From positions 814,909-878,908 of the forward strand of contig KB308724.1 in assembly GCA_000328365.1 (NCBI GenBank): 64,000 nucleotides of DNA, given 5' to 3'. The notes beneath the pieces were generated by a model that did no database searches, was not told the origin of the DNA, and worked only from the letters and a program-made list of their open reading frames with translations. This document shows, piece by piece, positions 1 to 23,313 of the stretch. A program made the translations under genes and the position numbers. This DNA comes from Capitella teleta. Taxonomy: Eukaryota > Annelida > Polychaeta > Capitellidae. Positions within the stretch are counted from its first letter, which is position 1. The number at the start of each line of letters is the position of its first letter.

Positions 1-27
1 ACACACACATATATACATATATATATA

Positions 28-102
<75 letters not shown>

Positions 103-270
103 TTTTTAATATATATAATAATAATAATAAATATATATATATTAATATATATATTTTAATATATATATATATTAATATATATTTAATATAAATATATATA
201 TATATTAATATATATATTATTATATATATATATAAATATATATATAATATATTTTATTCCTTTTTATTCC
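1..270. repeat. AT-rich microsatellite
   Basis: Almost uninterrupted AT dinucleotides with short AAT and poly-T interruptions. The first bases are an AC/AT mix, so the array continues beyond the window edge. No coding signal. Confidence 0.95.
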
Positions 271-277
271 TTTTACT

Positions 278-432
278 AGATCCCATGCATTGTACTTCTC
301 AAGTTTCACTATTGTAGCCCCTCGTTTATGGAACCAACTGCCTTTTAAACTTCGATCCGCCCAATCTTTGTCTGTTTTTAAATCTCAGCTTAAAACCTAT
401 CTTTTTACCAAGTGTTATGTTTTAACCCGCTA
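278..432 (+). mobile_element. LINE ORF2 C-terminal remnant
   Basis: In the frame ending at the TAA at 430-432 the translation contains APRLWNQLPFKLRSA followed by LSVFKSQLKTYLF. This is the standard C-terminal signature of many non-LTR retrotransposon polymerases (PxLWN-LP ... FK--LKTyLF). Only about 50 codons survive, so it is a 5'-truncated copy whose upstream side has been replaced by the AT microsatellite. The exact clade (CR1, L2 or Rex-like) cannot be set from this short piece. Confidence 0.7.
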
Positions 433-1151
433 AATTTGTTTTATCTTGTTCCCTTTCAAATGTTTTTACTCCTTCACACTTTTTCTTTTAACACGTACGA
501 GCGTTTTAAAGCACTATTGTGGATTTTACGCTATACGAAAATATTATTTATTGTTATGAAGATTTATTGTTGTGTGATACCCCTTTTAGCCTTATTCTGA
601 TATCTTTACCAATGACGATACAAGCAGGTAATCATGCAGGTAGGCATGAGTCTTATTTATAAGCATAATTATGCCATTGGCATGGACGCTTTGTCTTATA
701 ACATTTAAAACAGAATGAGTAATTGAATCTCTGCAACCAAATGTATTTTAGAGCTTTATATTGGTTCAAAATTGTACAATAATGTACAATATCTGGTATC
801 CTATAATTCGAGCACTCGTTATACAGGGGATAACGGTGCGAGTAAAAGCTGAGAGAACAAAATAGCTTTCGCAATTCCTACATTATCGCTACTACTATTG
901 CTGCCATAAAACATTACTGTGAGGGAACGCGCTTAATTATAAGTCACGGAGTAAAATGTATGACCAAAACCTTTGGGTTTGTTTGTGCATTCAAGGTACT
1001 AACCTTCAGTTGCAATCAGAAGAAACACAGCCAATGATACAAGAGCCATATTTGACAACGAATAACATAAGTACATACTCATTGCTTTTAAGTATATAAT
1101 TGTACGCCCATCCCTATTGTTATCTGCGGTGTTTTAATTGTTCTCCTTTTC

Positions 1152-1185
<34 letters not shown>

Positions 1186-2173
1186 TTTCTCTCTGCGCGG
1201 AGTAATATCATGATCGTGCGATCTGACCAAACCGACAAATGTAGATAGCGTAATATTATTACTATTATATTGACCTAAATGGAATATTTACAGATTTAAA
1301 AAAAAAATTAGTTTTGTTCCGGCCTATCACAGTCTTGATGTTGTACGTGACAACACCACCATCAGTTGATATCAGAGACGAAATGCGATATTCAAGGCAG
1401 GAATGTGTGGCATAAATGATAGAGTAGAAGATCACATAGAGCTAGTCGCTTTCTGCCGATGTCATCAGCACGCACAGTACATTCAATGAAGTATGCAGCA
1501 TTTATCTTTTATGAGGCTGAATTATTACAAAGGGGGTTAGCCTGAATACCGAAATTTAAACTCAACTAGACAACCACTCATAGCAAAGGCAACACTTGTA
1601 ACAACCCATTCTGCCATGACCCTCATTAGCTATGCACGCATGCGCTGATCGTGAGCACGCTTTCAAACCTCGGGCCAAAATCGGGAATAACAAACCTGGA
1701 TTCGTGAGCAGTCATCATATTAACTCAAACTGTTGAGTGGAAATGACATTGACAATTAAGTCGAATTTAAGCAGTGTTGTTTCGAAGAGCTGTTTTGACT
1801 GTGAAACAATGGTGTGAGACACTGTTATGCCCGACTTCGGCTATTACTTCCGGGGTCATAACCAGCCAATCGAATCGTACGAATGAATAAACAACATCTG
1901 TTTAGTTTGTATGCAAGGGAGCGTTTGCTTGTAAAACTAAATGTCATGGACAATAAAGAAAATATTGGTTCTCAAGTTAGCATTCAACGATGAGACTCAC
2001 TTAAACGAGGAATGAAATTATTTTAAGATCGCAATTTTTCCCTTGTTTTATTTTTTTTTTTTTCGGATTCAAGAGAATCATAAATCTATTAATTCAAACG
2101 GAGAATGACACTCAACATGCCTGCGGGTTAGCGCGCAGAACGCCTTGCAGTCGCAATCAAAGGTGATCTAATC
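433..2173. other. intergenic, no gene seen
   Basis: Short random ORFs only. A poly-T run lies at 1154-1182. The last 100 bases form the promoter-proximal region of the first chitin-binding gene and are similar to the region before the second one. Confidence 0.6.
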
Positions 2174-3491
2174 ATGGAGTTCGCACCGAAAACATTCCTT
2201 TTTCTCTTATTTTGGATATTCATTGCCAAACAAGGTAATTAAAGGTGATCAAGCAGGTAGTATGATTTTATATCATATCATCTCTAGCAAAGTTATTTTA
2301 GTGGACTTCGGTGGAGTGTTTATACCATAGAGGAAGAATAACTCTTCCTCTGGTTATACTTCAGAAATTAAGAACAAAAGAGAAAGGAGAGGGATGTCAA
2401 TTTGATCAGCATGAGCACTCAAATAGGAGTCTGTGATTTACATTGCGGAATATGAAGATGACATTTCCCAGTCGAGGCCTGTATGCAGATCTGAATTTAT
2501 ACATTCTGTTTTCAATAAAGATTTCCTTTAGAATAGTTAAAATATTATTATCTATTCAAACCAATTGAGGCGATAAATAATTTGGATTGTTGAAATTTCT
2601 TGTTCTCTATCACTTACAAACAGTTCTATTGATTGATTGATCTTCATTTCGCTTGTATGTATATTTCAGTGTATTCAGCCACCGATCCTTGCAACAAACC
2701 GTTTTTCTGTATAAGTGGAGATGCTCCTGAGGTTGTAGCGGATCCTGATGACTGCAAGAAGTATTTCCAGTGCCTCAACAACCAATGGGCTCACTTTACC
2801 TGTACGGGTGATTCGACATTTGATAGTGAAGTTATGGCATGTGTCGGGAACAATAAAAACTGTCACCCTGGTTGCCCTATGTATACAGGACCCTCCACTG
2901 AGTCAGCTACTGTTATGCCTTCAGGTAACCACATTAAAGAAAAATCCATGTTAATCAACTCTAATTCCAGGCACTTGTCCAGGGACACCCGAAAATTGCA
3001 CAGAAAAAGAGCGTTATCCTGATGCAGGCAGTTGTCATTCATATTTCGAGTGTGAGGATGGACAACTACAACTGAAATTTTGCGATGGATTTACGCCAGT
3101 TTTTGACATCCATAACTTGGAATGCTTTAGTCGCCATTCAGATTTCGATTGTCAGTACCGATGTAAGACTCCGGCTCCAAGTACACCGCTTCCAACAACC
3201 AAAGGAACCACAAAGCAAGAAGAATCCTCTTTCAAATCTTCAACAGTCACAGCTCAAAGTGAATCATCTAAAACATCAACTGCAACAACAGCAGAAACGA
3301 AATGGACAACAAATTCATCTCCAACAACAGCATATCCATCCGAACAATCAACAAGTAGTCAATACATTGCTAACCAGACTGAGGCCACCACACAAACGAC
3401 CGAAACAGATACAGTTTCATCTACAACAACCAATGGTTTGTATCAACTTCAAAGCATTTATCCCAGTCTTACAACCTGTTATAAGTTATAA
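2174..3491 (+). CDS. secreted chitin-binding (CBM14/peritrophin-A) protein, copy A
   Basis: Three coding exons (2174-2234, 2670-2924, 2971-3491; phases 1 and 1) give 278 aa. Exon 1 is a signal peptide (MEFAPKTFLFLLFWIFIAKQ). Exon 2 encodes a CBM14 domain with the six-cysteine spacing and the typical core DPDDCKKYFQC, about residues 25-90. Exon 3 opens with a second CBM14 (TCPG ... YPDAGSCHSYFEC ... FDCQYRC) and then becomes a Thr/Ser/Gln-rich mucin-like tail with a few N-x-T sites. CBM14 domains bind chitin, so a gut-lining, mucus or matrix role is likely (inference). It is a tandem paralogue of the gene at 4073 but lacks the 21-residue repeats. The C-terminus could differ if a donor near 3434 is used. 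Confidence 0.83.
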
Positions 3492-4072
3492 CTACACATA
3501 TTATCCAAAGCTCCGTGGCTGTAATTACAACCACATCAATCACATAAACAAAAACGTGATAACGGGAACTTGTCGTGCAAATTAGGAAAAATTCACATAA
3601 ATTATATAGAATATCAGATGTTAAAAATTTTAGTTGAGTAATAATACTTATAAGTAACGTTAACTTCTCAGTGCTTATTAGGTTGTGTATCATTACAATC
3701 TGATTGACTCACAGACACATAGACACACGCTGAGGTATAATTACTGATTAGCTCGTTTGTTTATGTGACTTGAAGACCACAGGAGATTAGTTAAAAACCG
3801 GTGTGACAAACTTCCTCTCTTGTACTTTGCTCTGTGATTCACCAGCACTTCAAAGGCAGCCGCAATTAAACCCGCAGGTGTAGTTTACCTCACCTATCCC
3901 TGTACAAACACTCTTGCGTGCAAATTGCGCAGTTATCTTTTTCAGTGACTCAGATTAAGGAGAAGCATAAGCCTATTAAGGTTAACGGTTAATGACACTT
4001 AACATTCCGGGCTAAGCGAGTTTTTTGTACCTGTGAACTTGTAAAACACTCGCAATCACAGGTGGTCTAAGC
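3492..4072. other. spacer between the duplicated CBM14 genes
   Basis: No gene seen. About the last 90 bases (from roughly 3985) resemble those before copy A: an AATGACACT-AACAT core, a CGCAATCA-AGGTG-TCTAA core, then ATGGAGTT. The promoter-proximal DNA was therefore duplicated with the gene. Confidence 0.6.
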
Positions 4073-6325
4073 ATGGAGTTTGCACCAAAAACATTCCTCC
4101 TTCTCTTCATCTGGATAATCGTTGTTAAACAAGGTAATTAAAGGTGATTAAGCAGGTGCTATGGTTTCCAATTCACCAGCTGTTTGTGATTTTAGACACG
4201 TGTAATCAGGGTAATACACACTTGATCGTGTACGTGCTACAAGTTGACAACCTTAACTGTTTTAGTGGTTTATATTTAGTTGAAGAAGCGTCTGATTTGA
4301 TAACCGCACCGAATTCAATCAGAAGTAAAATAATTAGCATTAGAATTGGACGATGATTTGAATTTTAAATACCGGAATTTTATTCCAATGTTGATGCTTA
4401 CGCTCTGTTGTTGACAGGAATATTTCTTTGTAATAGACACCATTCTTAATTCAGATGTTTAATATCTCTATCTGATTGATCTTCGTGTCATTTGTGTGTG
4501 CATTACAGTGAATTCTGATCTCACTGATCCCTGCGACAAACCATGGTTCTGCATAACCGGAGAGGATCCCGAGATTGTAGCGGATCCTGATGACTGCAAG
4601 AAGTATTTCCAGTGTCTCAACAACCAATGGGCTCACTTCACCTGTCCGGGTGATTCGACATTTGATAGTGAAGCCATGGCATGTGCCATTAACCATTATA
4701 ATTGTTTCCCTCCCTGCCCTGTATATACAGGACCCTCCACTGTATCAACTACTCGCATGCCTTCAGGTAAGCACATGAAATGGATGAATGCTTATTTTCA
4801 TCCATGCCATTTGACTATAATTCCAGACACATGTCCAGGAACACCGGATAACTGCACCGAAGGAGAGAAATATCCTGATGCAAATGGATGTTTCTCTTAC
4901 TACGAGTGTCTGGAGGGAGTACTACAGCTGAAGTTTTGCAGTGGATTTACACCAGTTTTTGACATTCATAAGTTGAACTGCACTGTGCTACCTGAAGATT
5001 TCAATTGCGAGTACCGATGTAAGACGGCAGCCCCAAATACACAATTTCCTACAACAAAAGAAACAACAGAAGAAAATGATCACACTGAGAAATCAACATA
5101 CATATCTGAAGCAGTCACAGATTTAACTGGAATCACTGTAAATCAGACTGAGTCAATGACAGAAATGACTGAAACAGTCACAGATTCAACTGAATTCACT
5201 GTAAACCAGACTGAGGCAATGACAGAAGTGACTGAAACAGTCACAGATTCAACTGAATTCACTGTAAACCAGACTGAGTCAATGACAAAAATGACTGAAA
5301 CAGTCACAGATTCAACTGAATTGACTGTAAACCAGACTGAGTCAATGACAGAAGTGACTGAAACAGTCACAGATTCAACTGAATTCACTGTAAACCACAC
5401 TGAGGCAATGACAGAAGTGACTGAAACAGTCACAGATTCAACTGAATTCACTGTAAACCACACTGAGGCAATGACAGAAGTGACTGAAACAGTCACAGAT
5501 TCAACTGAATTCACTGTAAACCAGACTGAGGCAATGACAGAAATGACTGAAACAGTCACAGATTCAACTGAATTCACTGTAAACCACACTGAGGCAATGA
5601 CAGAAGTGACTGAAACAGTCACAGATTCAACTGAATTCACTGTAAACCACACTGAGGCAATGACAGAAGTGACTGAAACAGTCACAGATTCAACTGAATT
5701 CACTGTAAACCAGACTGAGGCAATGACAGAAATGACTGAAACAGTCACAGATTCAACTGAATTCACTGTAAACCACACTGAGTCAATGACAGAAGTGACT
5801 GAAACAGTCACAGATTCAACTGAATTCACTGTAAACCAGACTGAGGCAATGACAGAAATGACTGAAACAGTCACAGATTTAACTGGAATCACTGTAAATC
5901 AGACTGAGTCAATGACAGAAATGACTGAAACAGTCACAGATTCAACTGAATTGACTGTAAACCAGACTGAGGCAATGACAGAAGTGACTGAAACAGTCAC
6001 AGATTCAACTGAATTCACTGTAAACCAGACTGAGGCAATGACAGAAATGACTGAAACAGTCACAGATTCAACTCAAACCACAGAAGAATTTTTAAATGGA
6101 ACAATGACTTCTACAATTGAATCAACCATAATAACTGAATCAACTGCAGTTCAAACCGAAACTAGTTCAACAACTCCATCATCTACGCCAACACTGTCAA
6201 CAACCGAGGCCCCCCTTGCTTGTACCAGAGGAAAATATTGTGACGATGAGGGTGCTCTATTGCCTGATCCGGGAGGGAATATTTCTACCTCATTGCTTGC
6301 AGTAAAATCAATGCACCAGATTTGA
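4073..6325 (+). CDS. secreted chitin-binding mucin-like protein with 21-aa repeats, copy B
   Basis: Three coding exons (4073-4133, 4509-4766, 4827-6325) give 605 aa with the same architecture and phases as copy A. Order: signal peptide (MEFAPKTFLLLLFIW), CBM14 number 1 (DPCDKPWFC ... DPDDCKKYFQC), CBM14 number 2 (TCPGTPDNC ... FSYYECLEG ... FNCEYRC, about 108-175), fifteen 21-residue repeats (201-515), then a Ser/Thr-rich stretch. Each repeat carries one N-glycosylation sequon (NQT or NHT) and about seven threonines, as in heavily glycosylated mucins. Just before the stop the sequence starts a further cysteine-containing module (ACTRGKYCDDEGALLPDPGG). The reading frame then seems to slip, and a further CBM14-like exon lies at 6488-6708, so the true C-terminus may be longer. 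Confidence 0.85.
5108..6052 (+). repeat. 63-bp in-frame tandem repeat, 15 units
   Basis: Fifteen exact-length 63-bp units encode ETVTDSTEFTVNQTEAM-like 21-mers. A partial sixteenth unit starts at 6053. Variation between units is limited to a few codons (NQT/NHT, TEA/TES, MTEV/MTEM, EF/EL/GI), so the array is young or homogenised. Confidence 0.97.
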
Positions 6326-6487
6326 AATTGATGTTATCGTGGATTCCATCAACAAAAAAAGATTTATATCCGGTTCATAAAGTGCTGCTATGCATGTAGT
6401 ATTGTTCTTGTATTCGTAAAATTCGGAATAATTTTATTTTTAGCATTCAAAACTTCATTTTCTTTTTCTTTCTTTCTTCCATTCAAG

Positions 6488-6708
6488 GGAGATGTGATAA
6501 TGAAACTGGCCCATGTGTTCAAAATAGGAAGTATGCTGATAAAGCAAGCTGTGTATATTATTGGGAGTATGATTCTGATTCCACAAATACCGATTACTGT
6601 GTTCGACGTACATGTGCAGCACAACATCCTTTGTATGTATATTATGTTGAGGAGGAAAAATGCGACCAGCCAGACTCAGGATTTGATTGTGGCGACAGGT
6701 GCCCATGA
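6488..6708 (+). CDS. probable last exon of copy B: third cysteine module
   Basis: After a pyrimidine-rich tract and an AG at 6486-6487 there is an open stretch encoding RCDNETGPCVQNRKYA, SCVYYWEYD and SGFDCGDRCP, then TGA. The cysteine pattern and the YYWEYD and FDCGDRC endings parallel the second CBM14 domain of the upstream exons (YYECLEG, FNCEYRC). The entry phase (1) matches the other introns of these genes. It fits a terminal exon of copy B, but the donor that joins it is unclear. It could also belong to a separate transcript. Confidence 0.55.
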
Positions 6709-6881
6709 TGATTCTAGTAATGCCCACTTCTCATTGCATCCATGAACACAATAATGTAGAGCTTTTTAAAATGAATCCTTAAACGTGTAACTCGTATCAT
6801 TAATTTCATCACATTAGTTCGAATGTCATATTTTTTCATTGTTATAACCTTACAATTATAAGCTTATAACTTATTATAACC

Positions 6882-6887
6882 AATAAA
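6882..6887 (+). promoter_or_regulatory. polyadenylation signal AATAAA
   Basis: Canonical hexamer 174 bases after the TGA of the candidate last exon of copy B. It supports the view that the transcript runs through that exon. Confidence 0.5.
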
Positions 6888-7081
6888 ATTCCATTTTTTG
6901 GTCTTTGCTCATAATTATTCGAGTGATCAACGCATTCATTTTTTATTTATGTTGTTAGTTGATTTGGAATTCTGTCTGCTGAACCACACACATAACTACA
7001 TGTATGCACGTAATCATAATGCATTAAATTATCCATTGAGCAGTGTAAATTAAAATTTATGTTAGTCGTTGTGTTAAGTAT

Positions 7082-7256
7082 TCATTCAATGTTAATATTT
7101 CTCATTTTAGAGATCATAGAGGCAACATGGCAAAATGCAAAATCTCACTTGAGAAGGAATCATGATTTTTTTTTCTGAGGAACAAAATGCCTAGAAATGA
7201 AGCTGTAAGTTAGGTGAATGACTCCCTCAAGTTCCAACAGCAGCTTGCATCATCAA
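7082..7256 (+). repeat. dispersed repeat, copy 1 (other copy at 10221-10399)
   Basis: Shares GGCAAAATGCAAAATCTCAC, a downstream CCAACAGCAG-TGCATCATC and intervening sequence with 10221-10399, in the same order and orientation. No coding potential and no clear terminal repeats. Family unknown. Confidence 0.6.
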
Positions 7257-8213
7257 TTAAACCCCTTGTCCAATGATATGATAAGAAAATATGAAAACAA
7301 CCTGGAACGATGAAAAAATGAAGTTTGATTCATTTCCAATGTTTCCATGCACAATTCTGAGAGTTATGCGAACTGAACAATCATATTACAAAGTTTGGTA
7401 GAGTTTTTTTCTGTAAATTTTCTGATGCGGTCCAATGTAATAATATTTGTTTGAGTGGAAAAAGAACATCCACCCCCATCCCTCCCCTTCTTTCCTTCTT
7501 TTCATCTGTCATGCCAAATTAACAATTTATTGCAACCACAAAAGGATAAGAGGGAAAGCATCACACAACAAGAGTTTAATTGATAATATGTAGAATAGAT
7601 AAAAGCCTGTAAGAATACGAATACACAGAATGTTTGATACAAAATTTTAGAATAAAATACTCAGCAATTACTTCTATGTACAACATTTAAAACCACACAT
7701 CTCTCTACGTTATCCCGAAATGTACCGAATATTAGCATTTTATAATGAGGCGGGTCACAAATTTCCTTTAGTATTCTCGGAAAAAAAATATTGATTAAAC
7801 ATTTTTTAATAATGTAATATCATATAAATAACAATTTCAAAAAGCCAAAATTAACTGTACATTTGATATACACCCATGCAATACAATTGATAATCATAAA
7901 TGTACATCATATACAATAGAATAATTAAAATATGAACACGTATACCATCCACCCAGGGCATGGGCATCCTAATTCATTATAGCTCTAACAAACAATTCCA
8001 ATTTGAAGAAAACCTTCCTGATTTATGCCGCCGCGGGTCGAAATGTAATTTGATCAAATTGGCTCGCAATAAAAACCTGTTCTTATTCAATCGGAGGGTT
8101 TTCAGTTATGTTTCAAAGACAAAATCATTCTGGCAGTGAAAGTTATTTTAGGCGGATTCCAGGAATTTAAAGGAGAGGTTAAGAAACCAGGACCTCAAGG
8201 TATTTTCAAATTA
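7257..8213. other. intergenic, probable 3' flank of the transporter
   Basis: AT-rich without long ORFs. It follows the transporter stop on the minus strand and probably holds its 3' UTR. No gene seen. Confidence 0.5.
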
Positions 8214-19981
<11,768 letters not shown>

Positions 19982-20037
19982 TGGCGCCCGTATCATCCAA
20001 TCGGATTGGGTGGAGCCGTAAAACCCCATCACTCTCT
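19982..20037 (+). mobile_element. SINE/LINE 3'-end fragment (GCCGTAAAAC family)
   Basis: GGCGCCCGTATCAT followed by GGGTGGAGCCGTAAAACCCC and ATCACTC matches the reverse strand of 27887-27943 with about five differences over 56 bases. Only the 3' portion of the element is present. Confidence 0.7.
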
Positions 20038-20627
20038 CTTAATCCTCACCTTTCGTCTGTTCGGGTTTAAATTTTTCCTGTGTTTTATAAATCCTGAGCT
20101 AAACGTTTTGCAAGATCTCAGAAGTGCAAAACCAATTGGGGTTTGATTGTTGAATATTAATCAAAATAAAACTAATTGAATAAATGTCTCTTTGACAAAT
20201 TGGGGTCGCACCTTCCTTTTGGTATTTATTTCAGCAATGCGGTCATTATTTGACAATATCGCTATGCAACAAATTCCGTCCGACAGTGCTATCGTTCTGT
20301 GTTTCAAATCCATCTCTTAGTATGTATATAATACACGTAAAGCAACATTACATCAACACCCAACAATAATAGGCAAGAAGCAACTCTCTTTTTTTTTCTG
20401 TATTGTTTCCCTTTTCTTTTCTCTACATTTCTTTCGCTATCTTTTTTTTTTTTTTTTTTCCTCTCTTCTTCTCTGTACCGCACAATTTTTTTTTTAATTT
20501 CATTTAAATAATTTTTTTCTGCGACTGGAGCTGGCCGCTCCTCAGAAAGGGCTTTTAAGCCTGAGGCCAGCTCCTTGGGAAACAGCAAGCCATTTCACAA
20601 TTTATGTCATTTTAGCTTTTGTTCATT

Positions 20628-20663
<36 letters not shown>

Positions 20664-22511
20664 CAAAAAAAACTTCCTATTCCTTTTCCTATTATGTGAA
20701 TATAACGACTTGGTTGGTCTGGTTGATGTTATAATAAAGCGCATAAGATTTAAGTAGCACCTACTTGATACATTGCATGCGTACATTTTGTGTTATTATT
20801 ACTCGGAAACCAAGTTATCCTTGAAGTATTTTTTTTTTCCACTCAATCCGTCAGATTTCAGAAGCCTCAACAAGACAAAACACACACTGAGTAATAAAAA
20901 TAAAACATTAAACATCAACTTTGCAATAAAAATAGTTCATACGCACTGTGGGTGTCATTTCACTTTTTAAAAGGCTTATTGTCAAATATACCTGTTTCGT
21001 GCTTCTTCTTCTTCTTTTAAGTTATTATCTAAAGAATGTGTGCGACTCATAAAATTTGAGTGTTGGATTAACATATTGGATGATATATTCAAACAGCATC
21101 TATCTGAACATTATCATAATATCTGTAATGCGACTCCGTGTCGTTTTAAACACATATGACCGGATGTTCTTTTCTGACTTCCGCTACCATCCTTGTAGAA
21201 TGCCTCTCTGACTACACACCCATGCATATAAATTCTAAATAAAGTATCACTTACCAAATTTAAGGGTTTCATGTTTCTAACCCCTTGTTTGTGAGGTCAA
21301 ATATTGAACAGTCGAAGCAATAATTACAATTGATACATGATTTATCAGCCATAAAATAATCAAAGAATGAAGAAAGCACGTGTGACGTCATATCAAGGTT
21401 CACAGATGAGCATATAGTTATTTGAAAGTGAATCCATCGTTAAACTCAAAAGACAATTTGGGTTGTGAGTGCATTTTTCTTCTACTATTCGCCTTACCAT
21501 CCGCTAAGCGAGCATACACAATATATTAATATTGTAAAATATACCTGCTATATTTACATAACTGCTGGGTAAACTTTACCGTCTTGTTTACCATTGTGAA
21601 AAATTCCCAGGGTTGACTAAAATGATTTATTAAGATAACTCAATTATGGGCGGGAGATATATAACTCAGGGAGGAAGGTGGGTTGAAGCCATACTTTGCA
21701 GTCAGTTCTAACAATAACTCGGTACGTTTTCAAAGAAAGACGGGTCTTTGTTGAGACAAACTCGAAAGATTATGCATTGAGGGGTCAAAATCGAGAAACG
21801 ACTTGACCAAAGTGGTGCACTCCAGTGAAACCATCTTGATTCAATGAAAATGAGACTAACGACCTTATAAATTATAGACAACCAGCTCGTGCTCTCTGCT
21901 TTTTAATTAATCATTTCATCGTAACTCTGACTTCAGCTAATCGAGGACGCTACATGCATTGCTATCTAAGGTGATCTCTGATTCGCTAGCACATACATAT
22001 AGTCATAATGCAACCACTATATAGCACAAAAGAAAGGAGCCGTAGCCGTAGAAAGGAGCCGGTAAAACTGATCAGGACAACAAGTACTTCCAGACTTCAA
22101 TCAGAAGGATTTTAAATTTTAAATTAACAAGCGAACCACATGAAAATAAGAGAGCTGGCTGTCTTGGTACATGTTTACATGTAGGCCTATAGGTATAAGG
22201 TCTTCGCTACTACATGGAAAACATCATTGGAACCTGTATTCACCACTGTTATAAACCGTCTTGTCGGTAGTTATACACTTGTACATGAATTATCTTCAAT
22301 TTCTGATTCCGTCTTCTGTAAGTCACGTAATTATTATGATCATTAATTGGTTGATATAACTTTTCTGTCACTTTAACGCCAATCATATAGTTTGTATAAT
22401 TTCAGCAAGAGGAAATTCAGAGCAAGATAATTTCAAACATTTTAATCAGTCAACCAAATTGAATGTATCCACACCACAACACAGGAAGTTGTCAAATATG
22501 AACAGTTTCTT
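20038..22511. other. intergenic, no gene seen
   Basis: Poly-T/pyrimidine tracts (20440-20475, 20631-20663) and AT-rich unique sequence. No domain found in any short ORF. Confidence 0.5.
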
Positions 22512-23099
22512 TCAATTTTTCTTCGGCTTCTTGGTAAACAATGATCGTATGCGTTTCCCTAGTCCTTTCTTCTCCTTCTTCTGAGCACCAACATAGCAAC
22601 CAGACGCTGGACTATCAGCTCTAGTTTTCGGTTCGTCTCCAGCAGTAGAGAGGTGGAAGCTGTCAATACTGTTGGCTTCGTTCTTTGAGGCAGCCTTTTC
22701 TTTAAGTTGGGTCGCTTTCTGAGGGGGTATCTCTTCCTCTGAACTCCATTCAGAAGGGGTGTCCGAGCTGCTTGCAGCTTCCATTTTGCTCATCTTTTCT
22801 TCGATGGATTTCTGGAGGAGATCTCGCAAAATGGAGTTATCACGCGGCAGGGAATTCGATTTTTCTTTGAAGAGGAATTCCTTTCTGGCTTGTATTTTCT
22901 TTTGCATCAAAGCACTAACTTCTGGGTCCTGTGGAATTCGAGGCAGACGAAGAGAGTTGAGTAACAGTGCGGGTGAGTAGCTTGGTGACAAAGTGTTGAT
23001 TCTGGACATCTCACTCGCGTTCCGCTTGGTGCACCGGAAATGCCATTTTGAAATGACGTTGCTATGGGAACGCGCACGTGCTTCGCTTCGAATCATCAA
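22512..23099 (-). CDS. hypothetical protein with acidic middle and strongly basic C-terminus
   Basis: A single open frame of 195 codons that I do not recognise. A second in-frame start, Met31 (MSRINTLSPSYS), would give 165 aa. Visible features: a charged, probably helical stretch (LMQKKIQARKEFLFKEKSN, then LRDLLQKSIEEKMSKMEAA, about 64-108), an acidic Ser/Glu segment (SSSDTPSEWSSEEEIPP), and a Lys/Arg tail ending LGKRIRSLFTKKPKKN. The tail could bind membrane or nucleic acid (inference). There is no signal peptide or membrane segment. Frame length and composition look coding against the AT-rich surroundings. It may be one exon of a larger gene. Confidence 0.5.
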   Translation of the reverse strand: MMIRSEARARSHSNVISKWHFRCTKRNASEMSRINTLSPSYSPALLLNSLRLPRIPQDPEVSALMQKKIQARKEFLFKEKSNSLPRDNSILRDLLQKSIEEKMSKMEAASSSDTPSEWSSEEEIPPQKATQLKEKAASKNEANSIDSFHLSTAGDEPKTRADSPASGCYVGAQKKEKKGLGKRIRSLFTKKPKKN

Positions 23100-23282
23100 T
23101 ATGGATGAATGTCCACAGTGATGTTGTCAGTGGTTGAGAATGATTACGATGATCATGATGATGTAAATGGTGAACGATAAAACATAATAATATATGTAAT
23201 AATTGAAACCTGCTTTAGAAACTATCGATTTCACTTTTTTCTCATATCAATACTGAAAAGATAATAATAAGAAAAAAAGCTA

Positions 23283-23313
<31 letters not shown>

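Noticed and set aside
5143-5892. 249-codon antisense ORF through the CBM14 repeat array
   Set aside because: It exists only because the 63-bp unit happens to lack stops in that frame. The product is a pure Val/Ser repeat and the sense strand has signal peptide, domains and splice sites.
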